The notes under the pieces are model-generated. The model worked only from the letters and a program-made list of their open reading frames with translations. It ran no database searches and was not told the origin of the DNA. This document shows positions 1 to 6,943 of a stretch of DNA of 64,000 nucleotides, piece after piece; within the stretch, counting starts at the first letter, position 1, and the number at the start of each line of letters is the position of its first letter. Source of the stretch: JAOPZW01 sp963835295 (GTDB lineage Bacteria > Actinomycetota > Thermoleophilia > Solirubrobacterales > Solirubrobacteraceae); NCBI GenBank assembly GCA_963835295.1, contig CAWIEX010000012.1:744001-808000 (forward strand), given 5' to 3'. The translations under genes and the position numbers were made by a program.

Positions 1-147
1 CTGTTACATCGGCGGGCCGCTCGCCTGCCGAAGGAATCCCTGCTGCGAGCGGAACTGATGGAAGCGGCCGAGTACTACGCGACCGGCGCCGAGCAGGCAG
101 CGGTGGGTCACTCGCGCCACGGGCATGACGCGACTGGACCTGCGTGA
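1..147 (+). CDS. C-terminal fragment of an unrecognised protein
   Basis: An open frame enters from the left edge in frame 1 and stops at TGA 145-147, giving 48 residues that end in a polar, His/Gly-rich tail. The visible part has a short amphipathic stretch (around LRAELMEAAEYY) and no motif I recognise. The start and most of the protein lie outside the window, so no function can be given. The next gene is on the opposite strand and ends 8 nt away. Confidence 0.4.
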   Translation: MLHRRAARLPKESLLRAELMEAAEYYATGAEQAAVGHSRHGHDATGPA

Positions 148-155
148 ATCGTCGG

Positions 156-515
156 CTAACGCTCGGTCAGCAGCCGGCGGCTTGACGTCCTGGCCGTCAC
201 GACCGTGACGGATACGCCTAGCCGTTCCACGCGCGATGGCAGGTCGCGACGCAGCCAGTGCGACACGCGCGCGGGCAGCGTCGAGACGATCACCTCGTCG
301 AACGGCTCGCGCTCGAGTGTCTCGCGCACCGCGACGAGCGGGTCGGTGTCGCCGATGAGGCCTTCGACGTGCCCGCCCGCTGCCTCCTCCAGCAGCGGGA
401 TCGCGAGCTCGAGGGTCAGCGCCGCCTCCTCCGTCTCAGGGTCCCAGTAAGGCCGCGGTACGAGCAGTACGAAACGGCATCGCTCGTGCGTCGCGCGGCT
501 GTGCACCTCGTCCAA
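156..515 (-). CDS. Small universal-stress-like alpha/beta protein, start uncertain
   Basis: The 119-residue frame has the alternating strand/helix pattern of a small stress-type nucleotide-binding fold. It includes FVLLVPRP, a helix, GLIGDTDPLVAV, EVIVSTLP, SHWLRRDLP and VTVVTA. This resembles short actinobacterial proteins with a GD.DPL..V and STLPP..SxWL pattern; that resemblance is from memory. The only usual start codon is TTG at 515. The same frame stays open to 611 and encodes what looks like the first beta strand of the family (RRILIVAYRTAGTP, 519-563), yet no ATG, GTG or TTG lies upstream of it. Either a non-standard start is used or the 5' end is damaged. Confidence 0.6.
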   Translation of the reverse strand: MDEVHSRATHERCRFVLLVPRPYWDPETEEAALTLELAIPLLEEAAGGHVEGLIGDTDPLVAVRETLEREPFDEVIVSTLPARVSHWLRRDLPSRVERLGVSVTVVTARTSSRRLLTER

Positions 516-647
516 GAGCCCTGGCGTGCCCGCCGTGCGGTACGCGACGATCAGGATGCGTCTCGGGTTGGAGGACTCTATGTCGGACCTCTCGTCGGTT
601 CCAGAAGTGTCTCAAAACGTGCCGGCCCGCCGCGTGACGCGGAGCGT

Positions 648-899
648 CTACACGCGGTAAAGGAAGGTGTACATCGCGGAGGGGCCGCTCTGGGTCCACC
701 GCGCGAGGCAGTAGCGGCACGTGCTCCCGTCGTCGGCGCGCGCGTCGATCGTGCTCGGCGGGCGGCCCTGGACGACATGCGCCTCGATGCGTTCGCCTCG
801 CAGCGGGCCGTCGTCCAGCACCGCGGTGATCGTCGTCCCGACGTCCTCCCCCGAGGCGCGCGCCTCGGAGGACCCGCGGTGGCCAAGGGTCTCGGCCAT
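648..899 (-). CDS. Small hypothetical protein with a CxxC motif
   Basis: This 83-residue soluble protein starts at ATG 897-899. Its core (TTITAVLDDGPLRGERIE) looks like beta strands, followed by a CRYC pair and ARWTQSGPSAMYTFLYRV at the C-terminus. The CxxC could bind metal or be redox-active, but only one pair is visible. It lies 2 nt downstream of the next minus-strand gene (902-1213), so the two are probably co-transcribed. I do not recognise a named family. Confidence 0.55.
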   Translation of the reverse strand: MAETLGHRGSSEARASGEDVGTTITAVLDDGPLRGERIEAHVVQGRPPSTIDARADDGSTCRYCLARWTQSGPSAMYTFLYRV

Positions 900-901
900 G
901 A

Positions 902-1213
902 CTAGTCGGCCGCCTGGCCCTTGTCGGCGTCGTTGGCCTCGACGATGTGCGACAGCCCTGCGGCGATCGTGCCGCGGTCGGCGTTCAATGCCTTGGCGAT
1001 GTCGCCGGTGGTGCTCTGCGGGTGGTCTTTGAGATATTCGACGATGCGCCCGTCGACGTTGTCCCTGCGCCGACGCGCCGTGGCGCGACGGCTACTGGCG
1101 CGACGCGCAGTCGCTCGACGCGCCGAGCGCTGTGGCACCACTGGCAACCTGGCGGGCGTCGGATCTGGCGACTCTGGAGTGGGCGTGCCGTCGACGGTTC
1201 GCTGCGTTTGCAT
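902..1213 (-). CDS. Small winged-helix DNA-binding protein with a basic tail
   Basis: The 103-residue protein has an N-terminal low-complexity region rich in Arg, Ala and Pro (residues 1-50). The C-terminal half reads as a helix-turn-helix: DGRIVEYLKDHPQSTTGDIAKALNADRGTIAAGLSHIV matches the pattern of MarR/IclR-type winged helices. The N-terminal basic region probably adds non-specific DNA binding, as in nucleoid-type proteins; that is inference. A GGAGG lies 9 nt upstream of the ATG at 1213. It heads a likely two-gene unit with 648-899. Confidence 0.6.
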   Translation of the reverse strand: MQTQRTVDGTPTPESPDPTPARLPVVPQRSARRATARRASSRRATARRRRDNVDGRIVEYLKDHPQSTTGDIAKALNADRGTIAAGLSHIVEANDADKGQAAD

Positions 1214-1457
1214 TGCCGAAGACCTCCGACCCTCTGGAGGTGTCGCGCGACAGGAGAGGGAACGAGACCCAACGCGTGAGCCATCAGCCGGCCCCGCGGG
1301 TCTCGATCATGGCCTCGAGCTCCGCGCCTCGGCGCTGTCGCGCTTCGGTTGCTTTCGCTTCGAGGGCTGAACTCCTGGCCCGCAGGGTCAGCTCAACTAA
1401 TGACACTACTCCCTTTTCGGGCCGGTTCCTCGCGTGTGACGCAGTGTCACGCTTCTC

Positions 1458-2099
1458 CTACGCGCTCAGTGAGAAGGGCGGGTAGCGGTCGGTGCTCAGC
1501 AGGAACGCGTAGGCCTGTACGCGCACGCCCCAGCGCCCGACGCCGAGGACGAAGTCGAACAGGCCGCGCGGGTAGCGGCCGGTGAACAGGATCGCGAACC
1601 ACGCCAATACGATGCACACCACGGCGGCGATGCCGAGGAAGACCAGCACGATGTAATGCGGGATCGCGAGAAACCACTTCACGAGCGGCAGCCAGCGGTT
1701 CAGATCGGTCCGCGCGTCGGGGTAGGCGATGTCCAGGCGCAGCGACTGCCGCTCGTCGGTCGATGGGTAGCGGTCATCCATCAGCGCGCCGTACAGCGCG
1801 ACTCGTGAGGAGAACCGCGTGAGCTCGAGGTTCCAGTCAAACCACCAGCGCGGGTACTTCTGGCGGAACAGGATCATGAGCAGCGGCCCGGCGAATAGCA
1901 GGCCGCCGGCGCCCACGACCACGGTCCGCCCCGTGTGGGTTGCGCCGTTGTCGCCGTACCAGCTCCATGTCTCCCCGGAAACGGTGCCGAGCACGATGGC
2001 GATGGGGATGATGGTGAAGATCCGCAGGCCTGTCGTCAGTCGGTTGAGCGGCCGGTCCGGATACTCCACGTCAACTTGGGCGGGGTAGGTATCGGGCAT
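1458..2099 (-). CDS. DUF4389 membrane protein
   Basis: This membrane protein of about 213 residues has two halves, each with paired hydrophobic segments (near FTIIPIAIVLGTV and VVVGAGGLLFAGPLLMILF, then FLAIPHYIVLVFLGIAAVVCIVLAWFA). It also has the repeated signature F..KYPRWWFDWN / TGRYPRGLFDFVLG and a C-terminal DRYPPFSL. These are hallmarks of DUF4389, whose biochemical role is unknown. I chose the ATG at 2099 over one six codons upstream because TACCGT at 2107-2112 sits exactly 7 nt upstream of it, a leaderless -10 arrangement seen elsewhere in the window. Confidence 0.8.
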   Translation of the reverse strand: MPDTYPAQVDVEYPDRPLNRLTTGLRIFTIIPIAIVLGTVSGETWSWYGDNGATHTGRTVVVGAGGLLFAGPLLMILFRQKYPRWWFDWNLELTRFSSRVALYGALMDDRYPSTDERQSLRLDIAYPDARTDLNRWLPLVKWFLAIPHYIVLVFLGIAAVVCIVLAWFAILFTGRYPRGLFDFVLGVGRWGVRVQAYAFLLSTDRYPPFSLSA

Positions 2100-2106
2100 G
2101 CGTCCA

Positions 2107-2112
2107 ACGGTA
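2107..2112 (-). promoter_or_regulatory. Leaderless -10 box (TACCGT) for the DUF4389 gene
   Basis: On the minus strand the hexamer TACCGT fits TANNNT. It ends 7 nt before the ATG at 2099, the spacing typical of leaderless actinobacterial transcripts. No clear -35 box is visible. Confidence 0.4.
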
Positions 2113-2344
2113 TGCATCGCGATGGAAGGTCGCTACTCGCATGCCCTCGAGCTGTCAGGCGATGGCGTTCTCGCCGAGACCGCGGACCGCGCGTGGGGTC
2201 AACGGCCCGATTGCTCAGCTGACGGCGCTGGCCCCGCGGCGAGGCGACCAGCCTTGTCCGACACTCTCCACGGAGAGCACCAGCGGCCCATTGAGAGGGC
2301 GCCGTTGCCACGGGGTCCGGAGTTCGGTGACATGAGGGGGAGCC

Positions 2345-3073
2345 TTGGTGATCCAGCGCGAGCAGGCGACGGTCGATCGCATGCGATCGTTGATGGCCAA
2401 GCGCCCGGCGGCTGGCCGGTCGACCGCAGGAGGGTGGGGGGCTGCCCCTCCGCGCGCCGGGCTCATCGCAAGCGCGCTGACGCACCAAGTCGCCGCCGTG
2501 GGCGGCCCCGCCCACGCCACGGACACGCTGCCGCGCTGTGCGGGCCCCGTGGCGGAACGCGCCGCGCAGCGACTCAGCGAGCGCATCGCGGGTCTGCGCG
2601 TGGTTGGCACCCAGCACGGGTTCTTCACCGACGGCGAGACCGATGCCGTCGTGGAGCGCGTTCGCGCCAGCGGGGCGAGTGTCCTGATGGTGGCACTCGG
2701 TCAGCCGCGCCAGGAGCAGTGGCTCGTGCGCCATCTGCAGCGAACCGGTGCGCGCGTCGGTCTTGGCGTCGGGGGGTTCCTCGACTTCTCGGCCGGTGCC
2801 GCGCCACGTGCACCCGCATGGATGAACCGCGCCGGCCTGGAATGGACCTACCGGCTCGCACAAGAGCCGCGACGTCTGGCCCGCCGATACCTGATCGGCA
2901 ACCCGGTGTTCCTCGCTCGCACGCTGCGTCCCCGCGCCCCCAACGGCGAGCTGCTGCCTGCACCGCCCTCTCCAGAGTTTGTGTGGGCCATCGGAGGCGA
3001 ACGCCTTGGCGCCCCGGTGCGCCAGGGCGGCGAGGGGAGCCCCATTGGCGGGATGCAAGAAGCCCCGGGGTAG
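2345..3073 (+). pseudogene. WecG/TagA/CpsF-type glycosyltransferase, N-terminal half lost
   Basis: Residues 68-192 of this frame match the C-terminal half of WecG/TagA/CpsF glycosyltransferases. Visible signatures are AERAAQRLSERIAGLRVVGTQ, HGFF, VALGQPRQEQW, GVGGFLDFSAG, RAPAWMNRAGLEWTYRL and RRYLIGNPVF. This family adds UDP-linked sugars such as ManNAc in wall or exopolysaccharide assembly. The N-terminal half, about 100 residues that normally carry the catalytic Asp, is replaced by low-complexity sequence with no family match. I could not find the missing part in another frame between 2100 and 2550. It is most likely an inactive remnant. Confidence 0.6.
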
Positions 3074-3136
3074 GTTAAGCCGAGCCGCGGGCTTCGTCTC
3101 TGCCCTCAGACTCTGCTGGGCTTGCGCGTCGCGGTC

Positions 3137-3142
3137 TAGGGT
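3137..3142 (+). promoter_or_regulatory. Leaderless -10 box (TAGGGT) for the metallophosphoesterase
   Basis: TAGGGT fits TANNNT and ends 7 nt before GTG 3150. This supports that codon as the start over the GTG three bases earlier. A separate GGGTAG lies further upstream at 3068-3073. Confidence 0.35.
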
Positions 3143-3149
3143 TCGGGTG

Positions 3150-3956
3150 GTGGTCGTAGCGGTGTTCGGCGACGCGCACGCGCACGCGGAGGCGCTCGAC
3201 GCCGTGATTAGCGCGGCCGAGGCGTGTGGCGTGCAGGAGCTGTGGTCGCTGGGGGACATGACCGGCGGAGGCCCGGATCCCGAGCATGTGGTGGCTCGCA
3301 CGCGCGAGCGTTGCGCTGTGGCGCTGATGGGCAACCATGACTTCGGCACCACGGGCTCGGCCGAGCCCACGAGGTTCGGCGATCCGGGGTCGTGCGCCGC
3401 GCGGTCGATCGAGCTCGCGCGCGAGCGGTTGAGCGCCGCCGATGTGCAGTGGATGCGTTCGCGCAAGCCCGCGGCGCGTCGCGGCGACGTGCAGTGCTGG
3501 CACGGCAGCCCGCGGAACCCCGTGCACGAGTACGTCGGCGCATCGAACGCGGCAGCCTGCCTGGCGGTCCAGCGCGGCGCGCTGGGGCTCGTCGGCCACA
3601 CCCATGTCGCCGCCGCGTGGCGGGGCACGCCAGGCGGCGCGAGCGCGGTCAAGATCGTGCCCGGCGTACCGCTGGATCTCACGGGCGGCAAGTGGCTGCT
3701 CAACCCAGGCGCGGTTGGTGCCCCGGCGCCGTCGCGGGTCGGCTGGTGGGACGGTCTGGACCTCGAAGCGGCTGACGGCGCGTACTGGCTGCTGCTCGAC
3801 CTTCAGCGGCAGCTGGCGACCTGGCGCCGCGCGCCGTATGACCCGGCTCCGGCGCGTCTGCGGGCGCGCGCGCTCGGCCTCGACGGTGCTGAGGGGTCGG
3901 TCAGCGATCCGCAGCGTCGAGCCACCGGCTCAGCGCGTCGCGGCCGGCCAGCGTGA
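3150..3956 (+). CDS. Calcineurin-like metallophosphoesterase
   Basis: This is a single-domain cytoplasmic phosphoesterase of about 268 residues. The dinuclear metal-binding motifs appear in family order: GDAHAHAEAL at the N-terminus, GDMTGGGPDPEHVV, GNHD, WHGSP and GHTHVAA. The GD..GGGPDP form resembles the YfcE/MJ0936-like branch, which acts on phosphodiesters or nucleotides; the substrate here is unknown. GTG 3147 is the alternative start. The 3' end runs 56 nt into the convergent gene at 3901-4411, and its last 25 residues (rich in Arg/Ser/Ala) look like unconserved read-through. Confidence 0.85.
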   Translation: MVVAVFGDAHAHAEALDAVISAAEACGVQELWSLGDMTGGGPDPEHVVARTRERCAVALMGNHDFGTTGSAEPTRFGDPGSCAARSIELARERLSAADVQWMRSRKPAARRGDVQCWHGSPRNPVHEYVGASNAAACLAVQRGALGLVGHTHVAAAWRGTPGGASAVKIVPGVPLDLTGGKWLLNPGAVGAPAPSRVGWWDGLDLEAADGAYWLLLDLQRQLATWRRAPYDPAPARLRARALGLDGAEGSVSDPQRRATGSARRGRPA

Positions 3957-4411
3957 TTTGACCGTCGGCGGTCATCCAGTCGCGAACTCGCAGCTCGCGG
4001 ACGAGCCCGAGCGCGTCGCTGGCGGCCCTCGCCGTGGACGGCGAGCGCGCTCGTTCCTGGCTCGACCCTCCAGCGGCCCGAGTCGAGTGCCGCCAGCGCC
4101 ACGCCTTGGTCGGGCGTGGGGAGATCGAGCGGATGCGGCCCGGCGTGTCGCAGCGGATCGTCGCCCGTCGGGCGTCCTGGCGTCGAGCGATCGGCAGGCG
4201 CCGGCCCGTGCTCCCACGGGCCGCCCTGCTCGCGCAGCCACCGGCGGAGGTCGTCGATCCATTGTCTCGCGCGCTCGCCTTCCGCGCTCGCGGCCCGCGC
4301 AATCTCATCGAGGTCGATCTCGGAGAGCCGCTCGATCGCCCCGCTGACCTCATCGGCCAGCGCGCGTGCGATGTCCTCGAAGCTGCTGCGTTCCGGATCA
4401 GGCTCACTCAT
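3901..4411 (-). pseudogene. Hypothetical acidic protein with one apparent frameshift
   Basis: From ATG 4411 the frame gives a plausible acidic helical protein (SFEDIARALADEVSGAIERLSEIDLDEIARAASAEG, then ALDSGRWRVEPGTSALAVHGEG). After about 4030 it turns into Arg-rich nonsense. The adjacent frame then continues sensibly with SDALGLVRELRVRDWMTADG and GRDALSRWLD to the stop at 3901. Removing one base in the GGCCGCC stretch near 4024-4030 joins the two into roughly 169 residues. I recognise no named family. This could be a sequencing error or a real lesion. Confidence 0.5.
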
Positions 4412-4501
4412 GGGCCGATGATCGCACGCAGGCGTGCGTGCCGCGCCCCCTCGGGCCCGATTCGGACCTCGTGTACAGCGATCTCGAACGAAACGCGCTG
4501 G

Positions 4502-4951
4502 TCACGCGGCGAGGTGAGCGGCGAGCTTGTCGAGGGCGCCCTGGTAGCCGGCCTCGGCGTGCCCGCGGCCGGCGGCCGGGAATGGGCCGTCGCTGAGCGT
4601 CATTCGGGTCTTGGGGCCGTGGTCGTGCAGTTGGACCCTCACCACCGTGCCATCCCGGTGGCCGGGCATCGGATCTGAGCGCATGACCAGCAGCTCGGGC
4701 TCGACGAGCTCGACGATCTCATAGGCGATCGCGAAGCCCTCGCCGCCGCTGCGCGGAACCATCGTGACCTCCCAGCGGCCGCCGACGCGGGCGTCGATGC
4801 GGACGCTGTCGCGCGGGACCTCCATGTGCGCCGGGCCGTACCACGCGGCGACCTCGTCGGGATCGGTCCAGGCCTTGAACACCTGCTCACGCGGCGCGTC
4901 GAAGATGCGCGTGATCAGGACCTCCTGGTCGGTGCTGACGTCATTGGTCAT
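4502..4951 (-). CDS. SRPBCC / AHSA1-type protein
   Basis: This 149-residue protein has the SRPBCC (START-like) fold signature of the AHSA1 branch: ITRIFDAPREQVFKAWTDPDEVAAWYGP at the N-terminus, VGGRWEVTM in the middle, and a C-terminal helix GYQGALDKLAAHL. The fold forms a hydrophobic cavity that binds small ligands. The ATG at 4951 overlaps the end of the upstream ArsR gene by 11 nt, so the two are translationally coupled. ArsR/SRPBCC pairs of this kind are very common in actinobacteria, where the ArsR protein controls the pair. The ligand is unknown. Confidence 0.85.
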   Translation of the reverse strand: MTNDVSTDQEVLITRIFDAPREQVFKAWTDPDEVAAWYGPAHMEVPRDSVRIDARVGGRWEVTMVPRSGGEGFAIAYEIVELVEPELLVMRSDPMPGHRDGTVVRVQLHDHGPKTRMTLSDGPFPAAGRGHAEAGYQGALDKLAAHLAA

Positions 4952-5276
4952 CGGCTTCTCCTTTGCTGCGTAGGTGCGCGTCGAGGCGGTCCATCTGCTG
5001 CTCCCAGGTGCGCTTGCGCGACTGCATCCATGCAACCGCCTCGTCGAGCGGCTCGGTGTCCAGCCGGCTTGGGCGCCACTGCGCCTCGCGGCCGCGCACG
5101 ATCAGCCCGGCGCGCTCGAGCACCTTGAGGTGGCGCGAGACTGCGGGCAGGCTCATCGCGAACGGCTCGGCGAGCTCGTTGACCGTCGCCTCGCCCTCGG
5201 CCAGGCGCGTGAGGATCGCGCGCCGCGTCGGGTCGGCGAGCGCCCCGAAGGTCAGGCTCAGGTGGTCAGCCGACAT
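4941..5276 (-). CDS. ArsR-family transcriptional repressor
   Basis: The 111-residue protein is a winged-helix ArsR repressor: FGALADPTRRAILTRLAEGEATVNELAEPFAMSLPAVSRHLKVLERAGLI is a near-textbook N-terminal domain and recognition helix. The metal-binding CxC of ArsR/SmtB is absent, so it probably belongs to the non-metal group paired with SRPBCC proteins. It heads a two-gene operon with 4502-4951. An AT-rich inverted repeat lies directly upstream of its start, suggesting autorepression. Confidence 0.88.
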   Translation of the reverse strand: MSADHLSLTFGALADPTRRAILTRLAEGEATVNELAEPFAMSLPAVSRHLKVLERAGLIVRGREAQWRPSRLDTEPLDEAVAWMQSRKRTWEQQMDRLDAHLRSKGEADDQ

Positions 5277-5277
5277 C

Positions 5278-5297
5278 TAACCGCAAGGTTAATTAAC
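5278..5297. promoter_or_regulatory. Probable ArsR operator
   Basis: TAACC-GCAA-GGTTA (5278-5291) is a perfect 5-bp inverted repeat. It overlaps the perfect palindrome GTTAATTAAC (5288-5297) one base upstream of the ArsR start codon. The stretch 5278-5316 is an AT-rich island in a GC-rich window. Its form is like the TTAACC..GGTTAA sites I associate with ArsR/SRPBCC pairs. Confidence 0.5.
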
Positions 5298-5393
5298 TAT
5301 CTCGCTAAATGCAAACGCGGGCGCGCACCGCGGTGAGTCTCTCCGCTCGACGGTGTCTGAAGGAGTACGACACCACCGACAGGGAGATCTCGA

Positions 5394-5759
5394 ATGACCG
5401 CTGAGCAAGCCGTGGCCGAGTACTACGACGCGTGGCGCACTCGCCGCGGGGACATGAGCGGGGTGCCGCTCGCCGACGATTTCCGCTTCCGCGGCCCGGT
5501 GGCCAGCTTCGAGACCGCCGAGGGCTATCGCGAGATGGCGCGCCAGGCCGGTCAGGCCGTGACGAGCTTCGAGGTTCGTCGCCGGTTCGTGGATGGCAAT
5601 ACGGTGTGCTCGATCGTCGACTGGGAGATGGCGATGCCGGGCCTGGGTCGGATGACCGCGGCGGAGCTGTTGGAGGTGGAGGACGGCGTGATCGTGCGGG
5701 GCGAGCTGATCTACGACGCGGAGGCGCTGCGCCGGGTCATGGCGACGGAAAGCGCATGA
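5394..5759 (+). CDS. SnoaL/NTF2-like protein
   Basis: This 121-residue protein has the SnoaL-like pattern: an N-terminal helix (AEQAVAEYYDAWRTRR), LADDFRFRGPVASFETAEGYREMARQ, and beta strands ending in VIVRGELIYDAEALRRVM. Members form a cone-shaped barrel and may be enzymes or ligand binders; the substrate is unknown. The stop codon overlaps the ATG of the sigma factor gene (ATGA at 5756-5759), so the two are translationally coupled. The sigma factor itself ends in a SnoaL-like domain, which suggests a shared signal. Confidence 0.8.
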   Translation: MTAEQAVAEYYDAWRTRRGDMSGVPLADDFRFRGPVASFETAEGYREMARQAGQAVTSFEVRRRFVDGNTVCSIVDWEMAMPGLGRMTAAELLEVEDGVIVRGELIYDAEALRRVMATESA

Positions 5760-6781
5760 CGAACGAGCCCCAGCTGCTCACGCGGGCGCAGTCGGGCGAC
5801 GACGTCGCATTCGAGGCGCTGACGGAGTCGCTGCGGGGCGAGCTGCAGGTGCACTGCTACCGGATCGTTGGATCGCTGCAGGATGCCGAGGACCTCGTGC
5901 AGGAGACGCTCGTGGCGGCGTGGCGCGGACTCAAGGGCTTCGAGGGGCGCGCGTCGCTGCGGTCCTGGCTGTACCGGATCGCGACGAACCGCTGCCTCAA
6001 TCACCTTCGCGACCGTGGGCGGCGGCTGCCGGATCTGCCGGCGCCGGTCGAGCCCGTCCCGCTGCCGCCCGAGCCCACGCGCCTGCGCGAGGCGGTCTGG
6101 CTCGAGCCCTATCCGGACGTGCTGCTGGAAGGCGTCGCCGATCGCGGGCAGGAGCCCGACGCGCGCTACGAGCGGCGCGAGGCACTCGGGCTGGCGTTCA
6201 TGGTCGCGCTGCAGCGGCTGCCGCCGCGCCAGCGGGCGGTGCTGGTGCTCCGCGATGTGCTGGGGTTCCGTGCCGCCGAGGTCGCGGAGATGTTTGGAGC
6301 GACGGACGTCGCGGTGAACCGCTTGCTCCACCGCGCGCGCAGCGCGATGGACCGCGACGCCAGGCCGGGGACCCTCGCCGAGGCGCCGCTGCCCGACTCG
6401 CCCGAGGAGCGGGCGCTCGTGGCCCGCTTCGCGACCGCATTCCAGTCCGGCGACATCCCGGGCGTGATCGCGCTGCTGACCGACGACGCGCTGATGACGA
6501 TGCCGCCGCAGGCGGCCGAGTACGTGGGCCCGGAGGCGATCGGCCGCTTCTTGTCCACCGTGCCCGCCGCTGGCGCGCTCGAGCGCTTCCGGCTCGTGCC
6601 GACACGCGCCAACGGCCAGCCGGCGTTCGGCTGCTATCTCGAGGATCCGCACACGCCGATCGCCCACGCCTACGGCCTGATGGTGCTCACGCTGCGTGGC
6701 GACCGCGTCGCGGGCCTGGTGGGCTTCGCCGACACCGCGGTGTTCGCGTCATTCGGACTCCCGCGAACGCTGAAGGAATAG
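5756..6781 (+). CDS. ECF sigma factor with C-terminal SnoaL-like domain (SigG / SigX5 type)
   Basis: The 341-residue protein has sigma region 2 (FEALTESLRGELQVHCYRIVGSLQDAEDLVQETLVAAW, then RASLRSWLYRIATNRCLNHL). It has an extended linker with WLEPYPDVLLEG typical of the SigG/TIGR02960 group, and region 4 (ALQRLPPRQRAVLVLRDVLGFRAAEVAEMFGATDVAVNRLLHRAR). Residues 215-341 form a SnoaL-like domain (ATAFQSGDIPGVIALLTDDALMTMPP). In related ECF factors this tail replaces a separate anti-sigma factor and modulates activity. It is coupled to the SnoaL gene upstream and is followed after 4 nt by a TfoX remnant. Confidence 0.88.
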   Translation: MTNEPQLLTRAQSGDDVAFEALTESLRGELQVHCYRIVGSLQDAEDLVQETLVAAWRGLKGFEGRASLRSWLYRIATNRCLNHLRDRGRRLPDLPAPVEPVPLPPEPTRLREAVWLEPYPDVLLEGVADRGQEPDARYERREALGLAFMVALQRLPPRQRAVLVLRDVLGFRAAEVAEMFGATDVAVNRLLHRARSAMDRDARPGTLAEAPLPDSPEERALVARFATAFQSGDIPGVIALLTDDALMTMPPQAAEYVGPEAIGRFLSTVPAAGALERFRLVPTRANGQPAFGCYLEDPHTPIAHAYGLMVLTLRGDRVAGLVGFADTAVFASFGLPRTLKE

Positions 6782-6785
6782 GGCG

Positions 6786-6943
6786 ATGGCGTACTCCGAG
6801 CAGCTGGCCAACCGCGTGCGTGCGCTGCTGTCCGACCCCGACGACGTGGACGAGCAGCGGATGTTCGGCGGCGTGACCTTCATGATCGGCGGGCACATGT
6901 GCTGCGGCGTGCACGGCGACGAGCTGATCGTGCGCCGCCCGGG
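6786..6943 (+). pseudogene. TfoX N-terminal domain protein, truncated
   Basis: Residues 1-52 (MAYSEQLANRVRALLSDPDDV, RMFGGVTFMIGGHMCCGVHGDELIVRR) match the start of TfoX N-terminal domain proteins, which are about 110 residues long. After 6935 the family sequence ends abruptly and the frame runs on antisense to the antiporter gene until 7313. The rest of the domain is therefore missing. The break coincides with the antiporter stop codon at 6944, which suggests a deletion joining two once separate loci. The remnant follows the ECF gene closely and may still be transcribed. Confidence 0.6.

Noticed and set aside
2036..3703. A 555-residue minus-strand open frame spanning three plus/minus features
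   Set aside because: It is Arg/Ala/Pro-rich without motifs and overlaps the metallophosphoesterase and WecG remnant, which have recognisable signatures.
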